DNA of 64,000 bases from Bog-473 sp963791455. GTDB lineage: Bacteria > Actinomycetota > Acidimicrobiia > Acidimicrobiales > RAAP-2. Positions 54,928 through 63,841 of the stretch are shown here, in pieces; within the stretch, counting starts at the first letter, position 1, and every line of letters starts with the position of its first letter. The DNA lies in the NCBI GenBank assembly GCA_963791455.1, contig CAWBSM010000001.1, positions 496,001 to 560,000 of the forward strand, in the 5' to 3' direction. Made by a program: the position numbers and the translations under genes. The notes under the pieces are model-generated. The model worked only from the letters and a program-made list of their open reading frames with translations. It ran no database searches and was not told the DNA's origin.

Positions 54928-56031
54928 GTGACCGTCTCCTCCTTCGACGACTATCCGGTCCACCAGGCCGCCGAGTTCATCAAGCATCCGGCGACGAGCG
55001 ACCGCAACTTCTACGACCGCTACTACTTCAACATGCACCCCCGCTCGGGTGAGTGGTTCGCCATCTTCGGTTACGGCCAGTACCCCAACCTCGGTGTGGT
55101 CGATGCCTTCATCGACGTGCGCCGCGGCGACACCCAGTACATCGTGCGCTCATCGGCTCCCCTCGGCGACCGGGGCGACCTCTCGGTCGGACCCTTCCGG
55201 ATAGAGGTGCTCGAACCCCTGCGCCGACTGCGCGTCGTGGTCGAGCCCACCGAGCACAGCGTCGCCATGGAGGTCACGTGGGAGGGACACATACCCACCG
55301 TCGCCGAGCCCCACCAGTTCCTACGCAGCAAGGGCCGTGTCGTCTTCGACACCCAACGACTGGCCCAGACCGGTCGCTGGTCGGGGACCCTCTCGGTGGG
55401 AGAGACGGACGTCGCGGTGACGCCTGAGCAGTGCTGGGGGACGCGCGACCGCTCCTGGGGCGTGCGTCCCGTCGGCGAGCCCGAGCCGGACGGCATCCGC
55501 CAGGGCGAGAACGTCATGGCCGGCATGTGGAACTACTTCCCGATGCAGTTCGACGACCACTCGATCATGTACATCTGCCACGAGCGCGACGACGGGGAGC
55601 GCCCACTCGTGCAGGGAGAGCGCGTCTGGGTCGACCCCGCGCGCCCCGTCGAGGAACTGGGCCGGTCCGAGCACGAGCATCATCTCGTCCCGGGGACGCG
55701 CGTCATCGACCACTCCGTGCTGCGGTTCCCCGACGCCGGGCTGGAGATCACCTGCACACCGCTGTTGGCCAACTTCGTCTCCATCGGGACCGGCTACGGC
55801 ATCGACGCCGACTGGCGCCACGGCATGTACCACGGGCCCGAACCGGTGACCCAGGGGCTCGTCCTCCCCGTCGACGAGGTCCGGGGTATCGCCCAGTACG
55901 GCATCGTCGACAACGTGGCCGAGTTCTCGTACGGCGGCCACGTCGGCTACGGCCTGCTCGAGCACGGGTTCTTCGGGCCCTACCGGCGCTACGGGTTGCT
56001 CGACGGCGCCATGGGGGCACCGGCGGTCTGA
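54928..56031 (+). CDS. Conserved hypothetical protein, possible AttH/CrtC-like beta-barrel
   Basis: A 367-residue protein of unknown function that starts FDDYPVHQAAEFIKHPATSD and has FYDRYYFNMHPRSGEWFAIF. It is rich in beta strands, Trp and Arg, with WGTRDRSWGVRPVGEPE in the middle, a segment typical of AttH/carotenoid 1,2-hydratase-like lipocalins in actinobacteria. No signal peptide or membrane helix is seen. The family guess is tentative. It lies 11 bases after the FmdB gene. Confidence 0.75.
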   Translation: MTVSSFDDYPVHQAAEFIKHPATSDRNFYDRYYFNMHPRSGEWFAIFGYGQYPNLGVVDAFIDVRRGDTQYIVRSSAPLGDRGDLSVGPFRIEVLEPLRRLRVVVEPTEHSVAMEVTWEGHIPTVAEPHQFLRSKGRVVFDTQRLAQTGRWSGTLSVGETDVAVTPEQCWGTRDRSWGVRPVGEPEPDGIRQGENVMAGMWNYFPMQFDDHSIMYICHERDDGERPLVQGERVWVDPARPVEELGRSEHEHHLVPGTRVIDHSVLRFPDAGLEITCTPLLANFVSIGTGYGIDADWRHGMYHGPEPVTQGLVLPVDEVRGIAQYGIVDNVAEFSYGGHVGYGLLEHGFFGPYRRYGLLDGAMGAPAV

Positions 56032-56079
56032 CCCGGCGACGTCCGGTCTCGTACGCGGCCCAACATGCGAGAATGAGGG

Positions 56080-57801
56080 ATGCCCGACGCCTCCAGCGCG
56101 CTGCTGCAACGCCTTCAGGCCGCGTTCGACAGCGTGCGGCCGGGCGCGGATCCCGTGCTGCGTGCCTCGGACCGCGCCGATTTCCAGGCAAACGGCGCCC
56201 TGGCCCTGGCCAAGGAGTTGGGCCGGCCGCCGCGCCAGGTGGCCGACGAGATCGTCGCCGCGGCCCGCTTGGACGACATCTGCTCGGAGGTGCAGGTCAG
56301 TGGCCCGGGCTTCATCAACCTGACACTGTCCGACGAGTTCGTGGCGGCGCAGGTGGCGGCGTTGTCGGCCGACCCCCGGCTGGGGGTGGAGCGGGTGGCA
56401 CGCCCCGAGACGGTGGTCATCGACTACTCCTCGCCCAATGTGGCCAAGGAGATGCACGTGGGGCATCTCCGCACCACCCTCATCGGCGACGCATTGGCCC
56501 GCGTGCTCGGCTTTCTCGGGCACGACGTGCGCCGCGAGAACCACATCGGTGACTGGGGGACTCCCTTCGGCATGCTGATCGAGCACCTGGTCGACGTGGG
56601 CGGGGCGGAGCACGCCGAGTCCTTCAGCGTCCGGGACCTCAACGAGTTCTACGCGGCCGCCCGCCTCCAGTTCGACGGCGACCCCACCTTCGCCGAGCGG
56701 AGTCGGCGGCGCGTCGTGCTGTTGCAGAGCGGCGACCCCGAGACGCTCCGCCTGTGGCGGATCTTCGTGGCGGAGTCGATGCGGCACGCGCGCGAGGTCT
56801 ACGACCTGCTGGGCGTGCTCCTCACCGACGACGACACCGTGGGTGAGAGCTTCTACAACCCGCTCTTGCCGGTGGTGGTCGCCGAGCTCGACGCCAAGGG
56901 CCTCTTGGTGGAGGATGACGGCGCCCTGTGTGTCTTCCCCGAGGGCTTCGAGAACCGCCAGGGCGAGCCGCTGCCCTTGATCGTGCGCAAGTCCGACGGC
57001 GGGTACGGTTACCCGGCCACCGACCTGGCCACCGTGCGCGACCGCACCGGACGTGTTGCGGCCACCCGGCTCCTCTACGTCGTGGGCGCCGAGCAGTCCC
57101 TCCACCTGCACCTCGTCTTTGCGGTGGCCAACCTGGCCGGGTACCTGCCCGACGCGGATGCCGCCGTCCACGTCGCGTTCGGTCTGGTGCTCGGGACCGA
57201 CGGCAAGAAGCTGGCCAGCCGCAGCGGCGGCTCGGAGCGGCTCATCGACCTCCTGAACGAGGGGATCGACCGCGCCGCAGCCGCCATGAAGGAGCGCTCG
57301 AGCGAGCTTTCGCCTGAGCGTCAGGCTGCCGTCGCCCGCGCGCTCGGTGTCGGAGCGGTCAAGTACGGCGATCTTTCCACCGAGCGGATCCGGGACTACG
57401 TGTTCGACTGGGACCGCATGCTGGCCTTCGAGGGCGACACCGGCCCCTACCTGCAGTACGCCCACGCCCGCATCCGCTCCATCCTCCGCCGCGCCCCGGT
57501 GGCGCCGCCGGGACCGGGGGCGGTCCCGCTACTCGGCGAGCCCCAGGAGCGCGCGCTCGCCCTGCAGCTGTTGCGCTTCGCGGCGGCGGTCGAGACGACC
57601 GCGCAGACCTATAGCCCGTCGAAGCTGTGCAGCTATCTCTTCGAGCTGGCTACCACGTTCACCGGCTTCTACGAGGCGTGCCGGGTGCTGGTCGAGGACG
57701 AGGCGGTGCGCACGTCGCGGCTCGGGCTCTGCGACGTCACGGCCCGAGTGCTCGAACAGGGGCTGTCGCTGCTCGGCATCGAGGCGCCCGAACAGATGTG
57801 A
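56080..57801 (+). CDS. argS: Arginyl-tRNA synthetase
   Basis: A 573-residue class Ia tRNA synthetase. The N-terminal tRNA-binding domain is about 1-105, the HIGH-like motif is VAKEMHVGHLRTTLIGD, followed by GDWGTPFGMLIEH, and the KMSK-equivalent is TDGKKLASRSGGS. The C-terminal anticodon domain has LATTFTGFYEACRVL. GAGGG precedes the ATG. Length and motifs match bacterial ArgS. A single copy in this window, standing alone. Confidence 0.95.
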   Translation: MPDASSALLQRLQAAFDSVRPGADPVLRASDRADFQANGALALAKELGRPPRQVADEIVAAARLDDICSEVQVSGPGFINLTLSDEFVAAQVAALSADPRLGVERVARPETVVIDYSSPNVAKEMHVGHLRTTLIGDALARVLGFLGHDVRRENHIGDWGTPFGMLIEHLVDVGGAEHAESFSVRDLNEFYAAARLQFDGDPTFAERSRRRVVLLQSGDPETLRLWRIFVAESMRHAREVYDLLGVLLTDDDTVGESFYNPLLPVVVAELDAKGLLVEDDGALCVFPEGFENRQGEPLPLIVRKSDGGYGYPATDLATVRDRTGRVAATRLLYVVGAEQSLHLHLVFAVANLAGYLPDADAAVHVAFGLVLGTDGKKLASRSGGSERLIDLLNEGIDRAAAAMKERSSELSPERQAAVARALGVGAVKYGDLSTERIRDYVFDWDRMLAFEGDTGPYLQYAHARIRSILRRAPVAPPGPGAVPLLGEPQERALALQLLRFAAAVETTAQTYSPSKLCSYLFELATTFTGFYEACRVLVEDEAVRTSRLGLCDVTARVLEQGLSLLGIEAPEQM

Positions 57802-57822
57802 CCGGGGGCACACCGGCCCCTA

Positions 57823-57864
57823 TCCTCTGGCGGACAGCGCACGTCCTCTGGCGGACAGCGCACG
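57823..57864. repeat. Perfect 21-base tandem duplication in argS-SDR spacer
   Basis: Two identical 21-base units, TCCTCTGGCGGACAGCGCAC plus G, run head to tail at 57823-57843 and 57844-57864. The unit falls 23-64 bases before the SDR start and would alter promoter or leader spacing. A replication-slippage duplication or a doubled operator are both possible. Confidence 0.8.
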
Positions 57865-57886
57865 ACGCGAGGAGACTCCAGCGAAC

Positions 57887-58663
57887 ATGGATCTGAAAGG
57901 GACGTCGGCGATCGTCACCGGAGGGGCGTCCGGGCTGGGCGCGGCCACCTCGCGCCTGCTGGCCCTGCGGGGCGTCCACGTCGTGGTCGCCGACCTGCAG
58001 GAGGACAGCGGTGCGCCCCTGGCCAAGGAGATTGGCGGGCTGTTCGTCCAGACCGATGTGACGAACACCGAGCAAGTCGTCGCAGCCGTCGAGGCCGCCA
58101 TCGAGATGGCGCCGCTCAAGTCGCTTGTCAACTGCGCCGGCATCGGGTGGGCCACCCGCACCATCGGCAAGGACGGCGACTACTCGTCTGCGCACGATCT
58201 CGACCTGTACCGCCGGGTGATAGAGATCAATCTGGTCGGAACCTTCAATTGCATCCGGCTCGCCGCCACCAAGATGAGCCTCAACGAACCGGACGACGAC
58301 GGTGCGCGGGGCGCCATCGTCAATACGGCGTCGGTTGCGGCCGAGGACGGCCAGATCGGCCAGGCCGCCTATTCGTCCTCGAAGGGCGGCGTCGTCGGCC
58401 TGACCCTCCCGGTGGCCCGCGACCTGGCCGTCGTCGGCATCCGGGTGAACACGATCCTGCCCGGTCTCATCGACACACCGATCTACGGTGCGGGGGAGGG
58501 TTCCGAGGCGTTCAAGAGCAAGCTGGCTCAGGACGTGCTCTTCCCGCACCGGCTTGGCCGCGCCAACGAGTTCGCCACGTTGGCCGTCGAGCTGCTGTCC
58601 AACTCGTACATGAACGCCGAGTCGATCCGTATCGACGCCGGCATCCGCATGCAGCCCAAGTAG
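57887..58663 (+). CDS. Short-chain dehydrogenase (HSD17B10/3-hydroxyacyl-CoA dehydrogenase-like)
   Basis: A 258-residue classical SDR. The cofactor loop is AIVTGGASGLGAATSRLLA, NCAGI is the NNAG-equivalent, and the active site has ASVAAEDGQIGQAAYSSSKGG (Ser, Tyr, Lys). It resembles type II 3-hydroxyacyl-CoA dehydrogenases, including the LPGLIDTPIY end loop. NAD specificity is suggested by the aspartate in VVADLQED. It is followed after 28 bases by an esterase gene, forming a likely two-gene unit. Confidence 0.92.
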   Translation: MDLKGTSAIVTGGASGLGAATSRLLALRGVHVVVADLQEDSGAPLAKEIGGLFVQTDVTNTEQVVAAVEAAIEMAPLKSLVNCAGIGWATRTIGKDGDYSSAHDLDLYRRVIEINLVGTFNCIRLAATKMSLNEPDDDGARGAIVNTASVAAEDGQIGQAAYSSSKGGVVGLTLPVARDLAVVGIRVNTILPGLIDTPIYGAGEGSEAFKSKLAQDVLFPHRLGRANEFATLAVELLSNSYMNAESIRIDAGIRMQPK

Positions 58664-58691
58664 AGCCCGAGGACCGGGGGGAGCAACCGCG

Positions 58692-59639
58692 ATGATGGAC
58701 CCCGAACTGGCCGCGTTGGTCGACGCGCTCCCGGTGATCGATCTCTCGGACCCCGTGGCGGCGCGCGAGGCCTTCGAGGAGATCCTCGCCGCCATCAAGG
58801 TCGACATCCCCGGAGTCGAGAACCTTCACATCGAGGATCTCATGGTGCCCGGTTGGCAAGACGACCCGGAGGTGGCGGTGCGGGTCTACCGGCACCGCCC
58901 GACGGCGAGTGCGGCGCGGTCACCCGGCATCGTCATGATCCACGGTGGTGGTTTCGTGATCGGGAGCGTGGAGGCCGAGCACGCCGGCGCGGCCCGGGCC
59001 GCCATCGACACCGGTGCGGTCGTCGTCTCGGTCGAGTACCGCCTGGCCCCCGAGCATCCCTATCCGGCCGGTCTCCACGACTGCTATGCCGCCCTCGGGT
59101 TCCTCCACGCCGAGGCCGACGCGCTGGGCGTCGACCCCGCCCGGGTTGCCCTGCTCGGCGCGAGCGCAGGGGGTGGGCTCGCCGCGGCCACGGCGTTGAT
59201 GGCCCGCGACCTCGGAGGTCCTCCGGTCTGCTTCCAGATGTTGCAGATCCCCGAGCTCGACGACCGGCTCGACACGCCGTCCATGCGGGCGTTCGTCGAC
59301 ACGCCGCTGTGGAACCGCCCTCTCGCCGTCCAGAGCTGGCAGGCGTACCTGGGCGAGATGTCGGGAGCAGCCGACGTGCCTGCCACCGCGGCGCCGGGGC
59401 GGGCAATCGACCTGGCGGGGCTACCCCCCGCCTACATCTCGACCGCCGAGAACGACCCGCTGCGCGACGAGGGGATCATCTACGCCCTCCGGCTGATGCA
59501 GGCTGGGGTGTCGGTGGAGCTGCACTCGTTCCCGGGGACCTTCCACGGCTCGGCCCTGGTCACCACGGCCGCGGTCTCGAAGCGCTCCCAACGCGAGGCG
59601 GCACTGGTGCTGCGCCGGGCGCTCGGGGTGCCGGGCTGA
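58692..59639 (+). CDS. Alpha/beta hydrolase (hormone-sensitive lipase-like esterase)
   Basis: A 315-residue HSL-family esterase. The oxyanion-hole motif is MIHGGGFVIGS, the nucleophile elbow is LGASAGGGLAA, the acid is in ENDPLRDEG and the histidine in PGTFHGSALV. VSVEYRLAPEHPYPAGLHD is characteristic of the family. It hydrolyses short-chain acyl esters or similar substrates. GGGGGGAG precedes the ATG. Confidence 0.93.
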   Translation: MMDPELAALVDALPVIDLSDPVAAREAFEEILAAIKVDIPGVENLHIEDLMVPGWQDDPEVAVRVYRHRPTASAARSPGIVMIHGGGFVIGSVEAEHAGAARAAIDTGAVVVSVEYRLAPEHPYPAGLHDCYAALGFLHAEADALGVDPARVALLGASAGGGLAAATALMARDLGGPPVCFQMLQIPELDDRLDTPSMRAFVDTPLWNRPLAVQSWQAYLGEMSGAADVPATAAPGRAIDLAGLPPAYISTAENDPLRDEGIIYALRLMQAGVSVELHSFPGTFHGSALVTTAAVSKRSQREAALVLRRALGVPG

Positions 59640-59735
59640 ACGGCGCCCCGCACCGGTCATCTCGCAGAACCTCGTCACGGACGCGGCGAAAGGTCCCCGG
59701 CCTTGGGGGCCCCGATCGGCGGGCATGATGGGGCG

Positions 59736-60383
59736 ATGACGGGGTTCCAGGGCTGGCCCGAGGGTGCCCTCGACTTCTACGAGGGGCTCGAGGCGGACAA
59801 CACCAAGGCCTACTGGCTCGGGCACCGGGACGTGTACGAACGCGACGTGAAGGGGCCGATGGAGGCGCTCCTGGCCGAGCTGGCCGCCGAGTTCGGCCAA
59901 CCGCGGCTGTTTCGGCCCTACCGCGACACTCGGTTCAGCCGCGACAAGTCGCCCTACAAGACGGCCATCGCGGCCAGAATCGGCGAGGGGTACGTGCAGT
60001 TCTCCGCCGACGGCCTGCTGGCGGGCGCCGGCACGTACCACATGGCTCCCGACCAACTCGAGCGCTACCGCGCTGCGGCGGCAGCCGACCGGACGGGTCG
60101 AGAGCTCCAGGAGATCGTCGCTGCGCTGCGGGCAGCGCGGGTCGAGGTCACCGCGATGGAGACGCTCAAGAGCGCGCCTCGCGGCTATCCCAAGGACCAC
60201 CCGCGGATCGAATTGCTGCGTCACAAGGGTCTGGTCGCCATGAAGTCCTGGCCGGCGGCGGCGTGGCTCGCGACGGCAGGCGCGAAGAAGCGCGTGGTCG
60301 ACCTCTTCCACGCGTCGGCTCCGCTGCTGGCCTGGCTCGACGCCCGCGTCGGACCGAGCGACCAACCGGAGGCTACGCGGTGA
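59736..60383 (+). CDS. DUF2461 family protein
   Basis: A 215-residue protein of the DUF2461/TIGR02453 family (FQGWPEGALDFYEGLEADNT at the start, RLFRPYRDTRFSRDKSPYKT and ALKSAPRGYPKDHP-like segments). Its function is not established. It lies about 95 bases after the esterase gene, and its 3' end overlaps the dioxygenase gene on the other strand by 11 bases. Confidence 0.87.
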   Translation: MTGFQGWPEGALDFYEGLEADNTKAYWLGHRDVYERDVKGPMEALLAELAAEFGQPRLFRPYRDTRFSRDKSPYKTAIAARIGEGYVQFSADGLLAGAGTYHMAPDQLERYRAAAAADRTGRELQEIVAALRAARVEVTAMETLKSAPRGYPKDHPRIELLRHKGLVAMKSWPAAAWLATAGAKKRVVDLFHASAPLLAWLDARVGPSDQPEATR

Positions 60384-61158
60384 AGCAGGTCATCGAGAGG
60401 GAGCCGTAGGCATACCCGTCGACGAGCACCTCGGCCCGTCGCCCGTCGCCCGCCGCCGCGGCAGCCAGCCCGGCGAAATAGACCAGAGGTATGAAGTGGT
60501 CGGGCGTGGGAACGGCGAGGGCATAGTCGGGATGCTCGGCCAGCTTCGCCACGTCGCCCGGGGCGCCGAGGACCACGTCGCGCGCCGCCTCGTTGAAGCG
60601 CAGCGCCCAGTCGAAGCCTGCGTCCGGATTCGACCAGTCGAGGCGACCCAGGTTATGGACGACGTTCCCGCTGGCCACGATCAACACCCCACGGGCCCGC
60701 AGCGGTGCCAGCCGGGCCCCGAGGTCGAAGTGGTAGTCGAGCGGTTGCTGCGCGTTGATGGCGAGCTGGAGCACCGGGACGTCGGCGTCGGGGTAGGCGT
60801 GGGTCAGCACGGACCAGGTGCCGTGATCGATGCCCCAGCTGTCGTGGTCGAGTCCGACCCAGTGCGGGTGCGCCACCTCGGCCACCTCTGCCGCGACCTC
60901 CGGGGAACCGGGGCACGGGTACTCGAACGCGAAGAGCTCCTCGGGGAAGCCGAAGAAGTCATGGATGGTGCGCGGCGCGGCCATGGCGGTCACCGCGGTG
61001 ACGTTGGTGTACCAGTGGGCGGACACGCACAGCACCGAGCGCGGTCGGGGGATTTCTGCCCCGAGGCTCGCCCAGACCTGGGTGTAGCGGTTGTGCTCGA
61101 GGGCGTTCAAGGGGCTCCCGTGGCCGACGAACACGACCGGCAGCGGGGCGTCGCTCAC
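60373..61158 (-). CDS. 4,5-DOPA extradiol dioxygenase-like (class III ring-cleaving) protein
   Basis: A 261-residue LigB-superfamily protein of the YgiD/DODA type. Metal-binding histidines are in VFVGHGSPLNALEHN and VSAHWYT, with active-site segments GLDHDSWGIDHGTWSVLTH and ASGNVVHNLG. The family cleaves catechol rings using Fe(II) or Zn(II). Its substrate here is unknown. It is followed upstream by the desaturase gene on the same strand, nine bases away. Confidence 0.92.
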   Translation of the reverse strand: MSDAPLPVVFVGHGSPLNALEHNRYTQVWASLGAEIPRPRSVLCVSAHWYTNVTAVTAMAAPRTIHDFFGFPEELFAFEYPCPGSPEVAAEVAEVAHPHWVGLDHDSWGIDHGTWSVLTHAYPDADVPVLQLAINAQQPLDYHFDLGARLAPLRARGVLIVASGNVVHNLGRLDWSNPDAGFDWALRFNEAARDVVLGAPGDVAKLAEHPDYALAVPTPDHFIPLVYFAGLAAAAAGDGRRAEVLVDGYAYGSLSMTCFTA

Positions 61159-61167
61159 GAACGCACC

Positions 61168-62154
61168 CTAGCGAGCGACGTGGTCTCCCCGGACTTCTGT
61201 CGCGGCGTCGGCGCTCGAGAGCGCCTTCCACAAGGCCCAGTAGCTCTTGTAGGTGATGGCGTCGGTGACGTAGCCCGCCCGCTCGAGTTCGGCGTGGTAG
61301 GCGGGGAGGTTGCGCCACGGCACGCCCATGTCGACATGATGGGCCAAGTGCCAGCCAGTGTTGTACGGCACGACCCAGAAGCGGGCCAGGAGCGATTGGC
61401 GCACGTTGTGCGTCGTGGCCCTGCGGTCAGGGCTCCGTTCCATGCCTCCGTGCTCGGCGATGGAGCGCAGTCGGTTGATGACGCGCCACTCGGTCATCCA
61501 GGGCAGCCACCACAGCAGCGGGTAGATCCACCAGCGGCCGGTGGCGGCCCACATGGCCGCCCACAGGACGCCCTGGACGGCGAAGATGGACAGGCCGATG
61601 GGACGGAACGGCTTGTGCAGGGTGTTCTTCACGAGCGGCACGAAGTTCTTCCACCCGCTGATTCCGACGGCGTCGCGGAACAGGCGCCGGAAGAGCGCAC
61701 GGCGCGTGCAGGGATAGGGGGCGTAGAAGGCGATGTCGGGCTCGTCCGGCCCGAATTCGTCCTTGTGGTGGGCGAAGTGCACCCGGCGGTAGAGCTGGAC
61801 GGGAGTGAAGACCGGATAGGCCACGATCCACTTGCCGATCCGGTCGTTCCACCGCTTGTTGGTGAAGAGCAGCTTGTGTGCCGCCTCGTGCATCAAGATG
61901 GCGAAGCGCGCGTACATCGGACCCATCAACACGAAGGCGATCAGGTAGCTCCACCACCGGTCGATCCACACCGCGCCGCCAATGATGAGCGCCACCCAGG
62001 ACCAGACCGCCGCCACGGAGACGGCGTTGCGCACGTTGTCGATTCGGCGCAGGTCGGCGCGCAGCTCGGGGACGGCCATGCCGTTGGGCAGCAGCCGCTC
62101 GCTCGGGAGGACCTGGGGCCGGTCGCCCGTGTCGGGCACCATCGTGCTGGCCAT
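61168..62154 (-). CDS. Membrane fatty acid desaturase
   Basis: A 328-residue integral membrane di-iron desaturase. The histidine boxes are LMHEAAHKLL, RRVHFAHHKDE and GWHLAHHVDMG, with membrane segments at about 42-75 and 185-225. It inserts a double bond in acyl chains (or hydroxylates lipids). The promoter reads TTGCGT-17-TAATAT, with the -10 ending six bases before the ATG, so the mRNA is predicted to be leaderless. It is divergent from a PaaX-like gene that may regulate it. Confidence 0.92.
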   Translation of the reverse strand: MASTMVPDTGDRPQVLPSERLLPNGMAVPELRADLRRIDNVRNAVSVAAVWSWVALIIGGAVWIDRWWSYLIAFVLMGPMYARFAILMHEAAHKLLFTNKRWNDRIGKWIVAYPVFTPVQLYRRVHFAHHKDEFGPDEPDIAFYAPYPCTRRALFRRLFRDAVGISGWKNFVPLVKNTLHKPFRPIGLSIFAVQGVLWAAMWAATGRWWIYPLLWWLPWMTEWRVINRLRSIAEHGGMERSPDRRATTHNVRQSLLARFWVVPYNTGWHLAHHVDMGVPWRNLPAYHAELERAGYVTDAITYKSYWALWKALSSADAATEVRGDHVAR

Positions 62155-62189
62155 GGCGCTATATTACCGTTTTGAATCAAGTGACGCAA
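62154..62189. promoter_or_regulatory. Back-to-back leaderless promoters of desaturase and PaaX-like gene
   Basis: On the minus strand TTGCGT (62189-62184) and TAATAT (62166-62161) have a 17-base spacer, and the desaturase ATG starts six bases on. On the plus strand TATATT (62160-62165) is followed after six bases by the TTG at 62172 of the regulator. The same AT-rich core thus serves both directions. TATTAC (62162-62167) and GTAATA (62194-62199) form an outer inverted repeat. Confidence 0.55.
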
Positions 62190-62955
62190 GTACGTAATAG
62201 CCCCGGCAACGCCGCACCGGAGGCCCCGCTGACGGCCCGCTCCGTCCTGGCCGAGCGCGCTGTTGGGCATGGATCCGCCCGAGCTCCCCGTGGCCCAGTT
62301 GATCCGCCTGACCGGCCTGTTCGGCATCAGCGAGAACCGGGCACGCGTGGCGCTGAGCCGGATGGTCGCGGCAGCCGAGGCCACCACCGACGGATCGGGG
62401 CGCTACCGCCTGGCTGGGCATCTGGCGGCGCGCCAGTCGCGCCAGTCGGCCAGCCGCGCGGGCGCGGGCGCGCCCTACGAGGGCTGGTGGTGGTTAGCGG
62501 TGGTCACGACGACCGGCAGCACGGCCGAGGTCCGCGGCGCCCGCCGGCGTGCACTGGCCTACGCCCGGCTGGCGGAGCTGCGAGAGGGGGTGTGGATGCG
62601 ACCCGGCAACGTCGGTGTGCACCTCCCCGGCTCCCTGGAGGCAGATGTCGAGCTGATGACCGCAGAGCCGGGGGACCCGCGGGAGTTGGCCGGCCGGCTG
62701 TGGGACCTGGTGGCGTGGTCAGACCGGGCGCGCGACCTCCTGGAGGGCCTCGGCGGGCTGAGGCCCGACGGGCCCGAAGCACTGGCGCCGGGGTTCGAGC
62801 TCTCTGCGGCCGTGTTGCGCCACCTGCAGGCCGATCCGTTGCTGCCGGCCGAGCTCCTGCCAAAGGACTGGCCCGGCGGCATCCTCCGTGCCGCGTACGA
62901 CGATTGGGACGCGCGGTACCGCGCCACCCTGCGCGTCTGGAGCCGAGCCCGCTGA
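62172..62955 (+). pseudogene. PaaX-like transcriptional regulator with frameshift
   Basis: A PaaX-family regulator gene of about 260 codons. The first 27 codons (from TTG 62172 or GTG 62181) include PLTARSVLA. A one-base insertion near 62253 then shifts frame; removing a G restores the typical SVLASALLGMDPPELPVAQL. The remaining 230 residues hold the winged HTH (LFGISENRARVALSRM) and the C-terminal PaaX domain. Alternatively a shorter protein starts at TTG 62263. Divergent location suggests control of the desaturase. Confidence 0.78.
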
Positions 62956-62982
62956 GGGCGGTCTCGCTAGCGTGAGGCCATG

Positions 62983-63018
62983 CCTGACCGACCGTGTTCG
63001 CCTGACCGACCGTGTTCG
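62983..63018. repeat. Perfect 18-base tandem repeat
   Basis: CCTGACCGACCGTGTTCG occurs twice in direct succession (62983-63000 and 63001-63018) in the 262-base space between the PaaX-like gene and the CPT-like gene. A 52-codon frame crosses it but has poor third-position GC. No other convincing feature is seen in the spacer. Confidence 0.75.
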
Positions 63019-63217
63019 TCGACACGGACGTGTGGCGGCGGCAATCCCGAGTGGCAACCCAACCGGGGACGCATTCTCATCGCGGTCGACGAGTACGCCG
63101 CAGTGGGTTCGTCGACCCCACCGTTCTCCGTCTCTTAGGCGGTCGCGCCACGCCCATGGAGATCGGGATCGGGCGGTGCGGCGGTGCGGCACCAGTTGCG
63201 GCCGCCTCGAGGTTCCG

Positions 63218-63841
63218 ATGAGTGCCCCTGGCCAGGTGGTGCTCCTCAACGGGGTGCCGCGCGCGGGAAAGTCGACCGTCGCCCGGGCCATCCAAGACGG
63301 CTTTGACGGGCTGTGGTTGAACCTCGGCGTGGACGCCTTCTACGAAGTCACGCCCCCACGGGCTCGGCCTGGCATCGGGCTGCGTCCCGGCGGGGAGCGT
63401 CCCGATCTCGAAGACGACGTCGTGCGCCTCTACCGCGGGCTGTTCGGCTCGGTGCAGGCGTTACGCGGGCTTGGACTCAACGTCGTCGTGGACGTCGGCC
63501 TGCACGACGACTACGCGAGGCCGCTGGGGATTTACCGGCGGGTGGCGGCACGCCTCGCGGGCATACCGGTCTACCTCGTCGGAGTGCGCTGTCCGCTCGA
63601 GGTGATCATGACCCGCCGCGCTGCCGGCACCCACGGGGGAGGTCCGGGCTACGAGACTTCGTCCGACGGGACCATCCCCGAGGCCGTCGTGCGTTGGGAA
63701 CGGGCCGTGCACACCCCCGGCATCTACGACGCGGAGGTGGACACGTCAGTACTCTCCCCGCACGAGTGCGCCGAGGTGATCCGCGACCGCATGCGGCACG
63801 GGCCCCCGGCGGCCTTGAGGCGGATCGCCGCCCGGTCATGA
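63218..63841 (+). CDS. Chloramphenicol phosphotransferase-like P-loop kinase
   Basis: A 207-residue CPT-family protein. Walker A is LLNGVPRAGKSTVARAIQ, the catalytic aspartate is in NLGVDAFYEVTPPRARPGIG, and VYLVGVRCPLEVIMTRRAAG carries lid arginines. It is related to chloramphenicol 3'-O-phosphotransferase and general small-molecule kinases. A resistance role is not implied by context. Its stop abuts the stop of an opposite gene at the right edge. Confidence 0.85.
   Translation: MSAPGQVVLLNGVPRAGKSTVARAIQDGFDGLWLNLGVDAFYEVTPPRARPGIGLRPGGERPDLEDDVVRLYRGLFGSVQALRGLGLNVVVDVGLHDDYARPLGIYRRVAARLAGIPVYLVGVRCPLEVIMTRRAAGTHGGGPGYETSSDGTIPEAVVRWERAVHTPGIYDAEVDTSVLSPHECAEVIRDRMRHGPPAALRRIAARS

Noticed and set aside
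57347..57887. In-frame upstream extension of the SDR gene into argS
   Set aside because: The extension is an Arg/Ser/Ala-rich shadow of argS; the SDR fold starts exactly at the ATG at 57887.
62983..63018. Tandem repeat as a phage or integrative-element attachment site
   Set aside because: No integrase, tRNA gene or second distant copy is visible in the window.
62980..63138. 52-codon frame starting MPDRPCSPDRPC in the spacer before the CPT-like gene
   Set aside because: Third-position GC is clearly lower than in real genes here, it is created in part by an 18-base tandem repeat, and no ribosome-binding site is seen.
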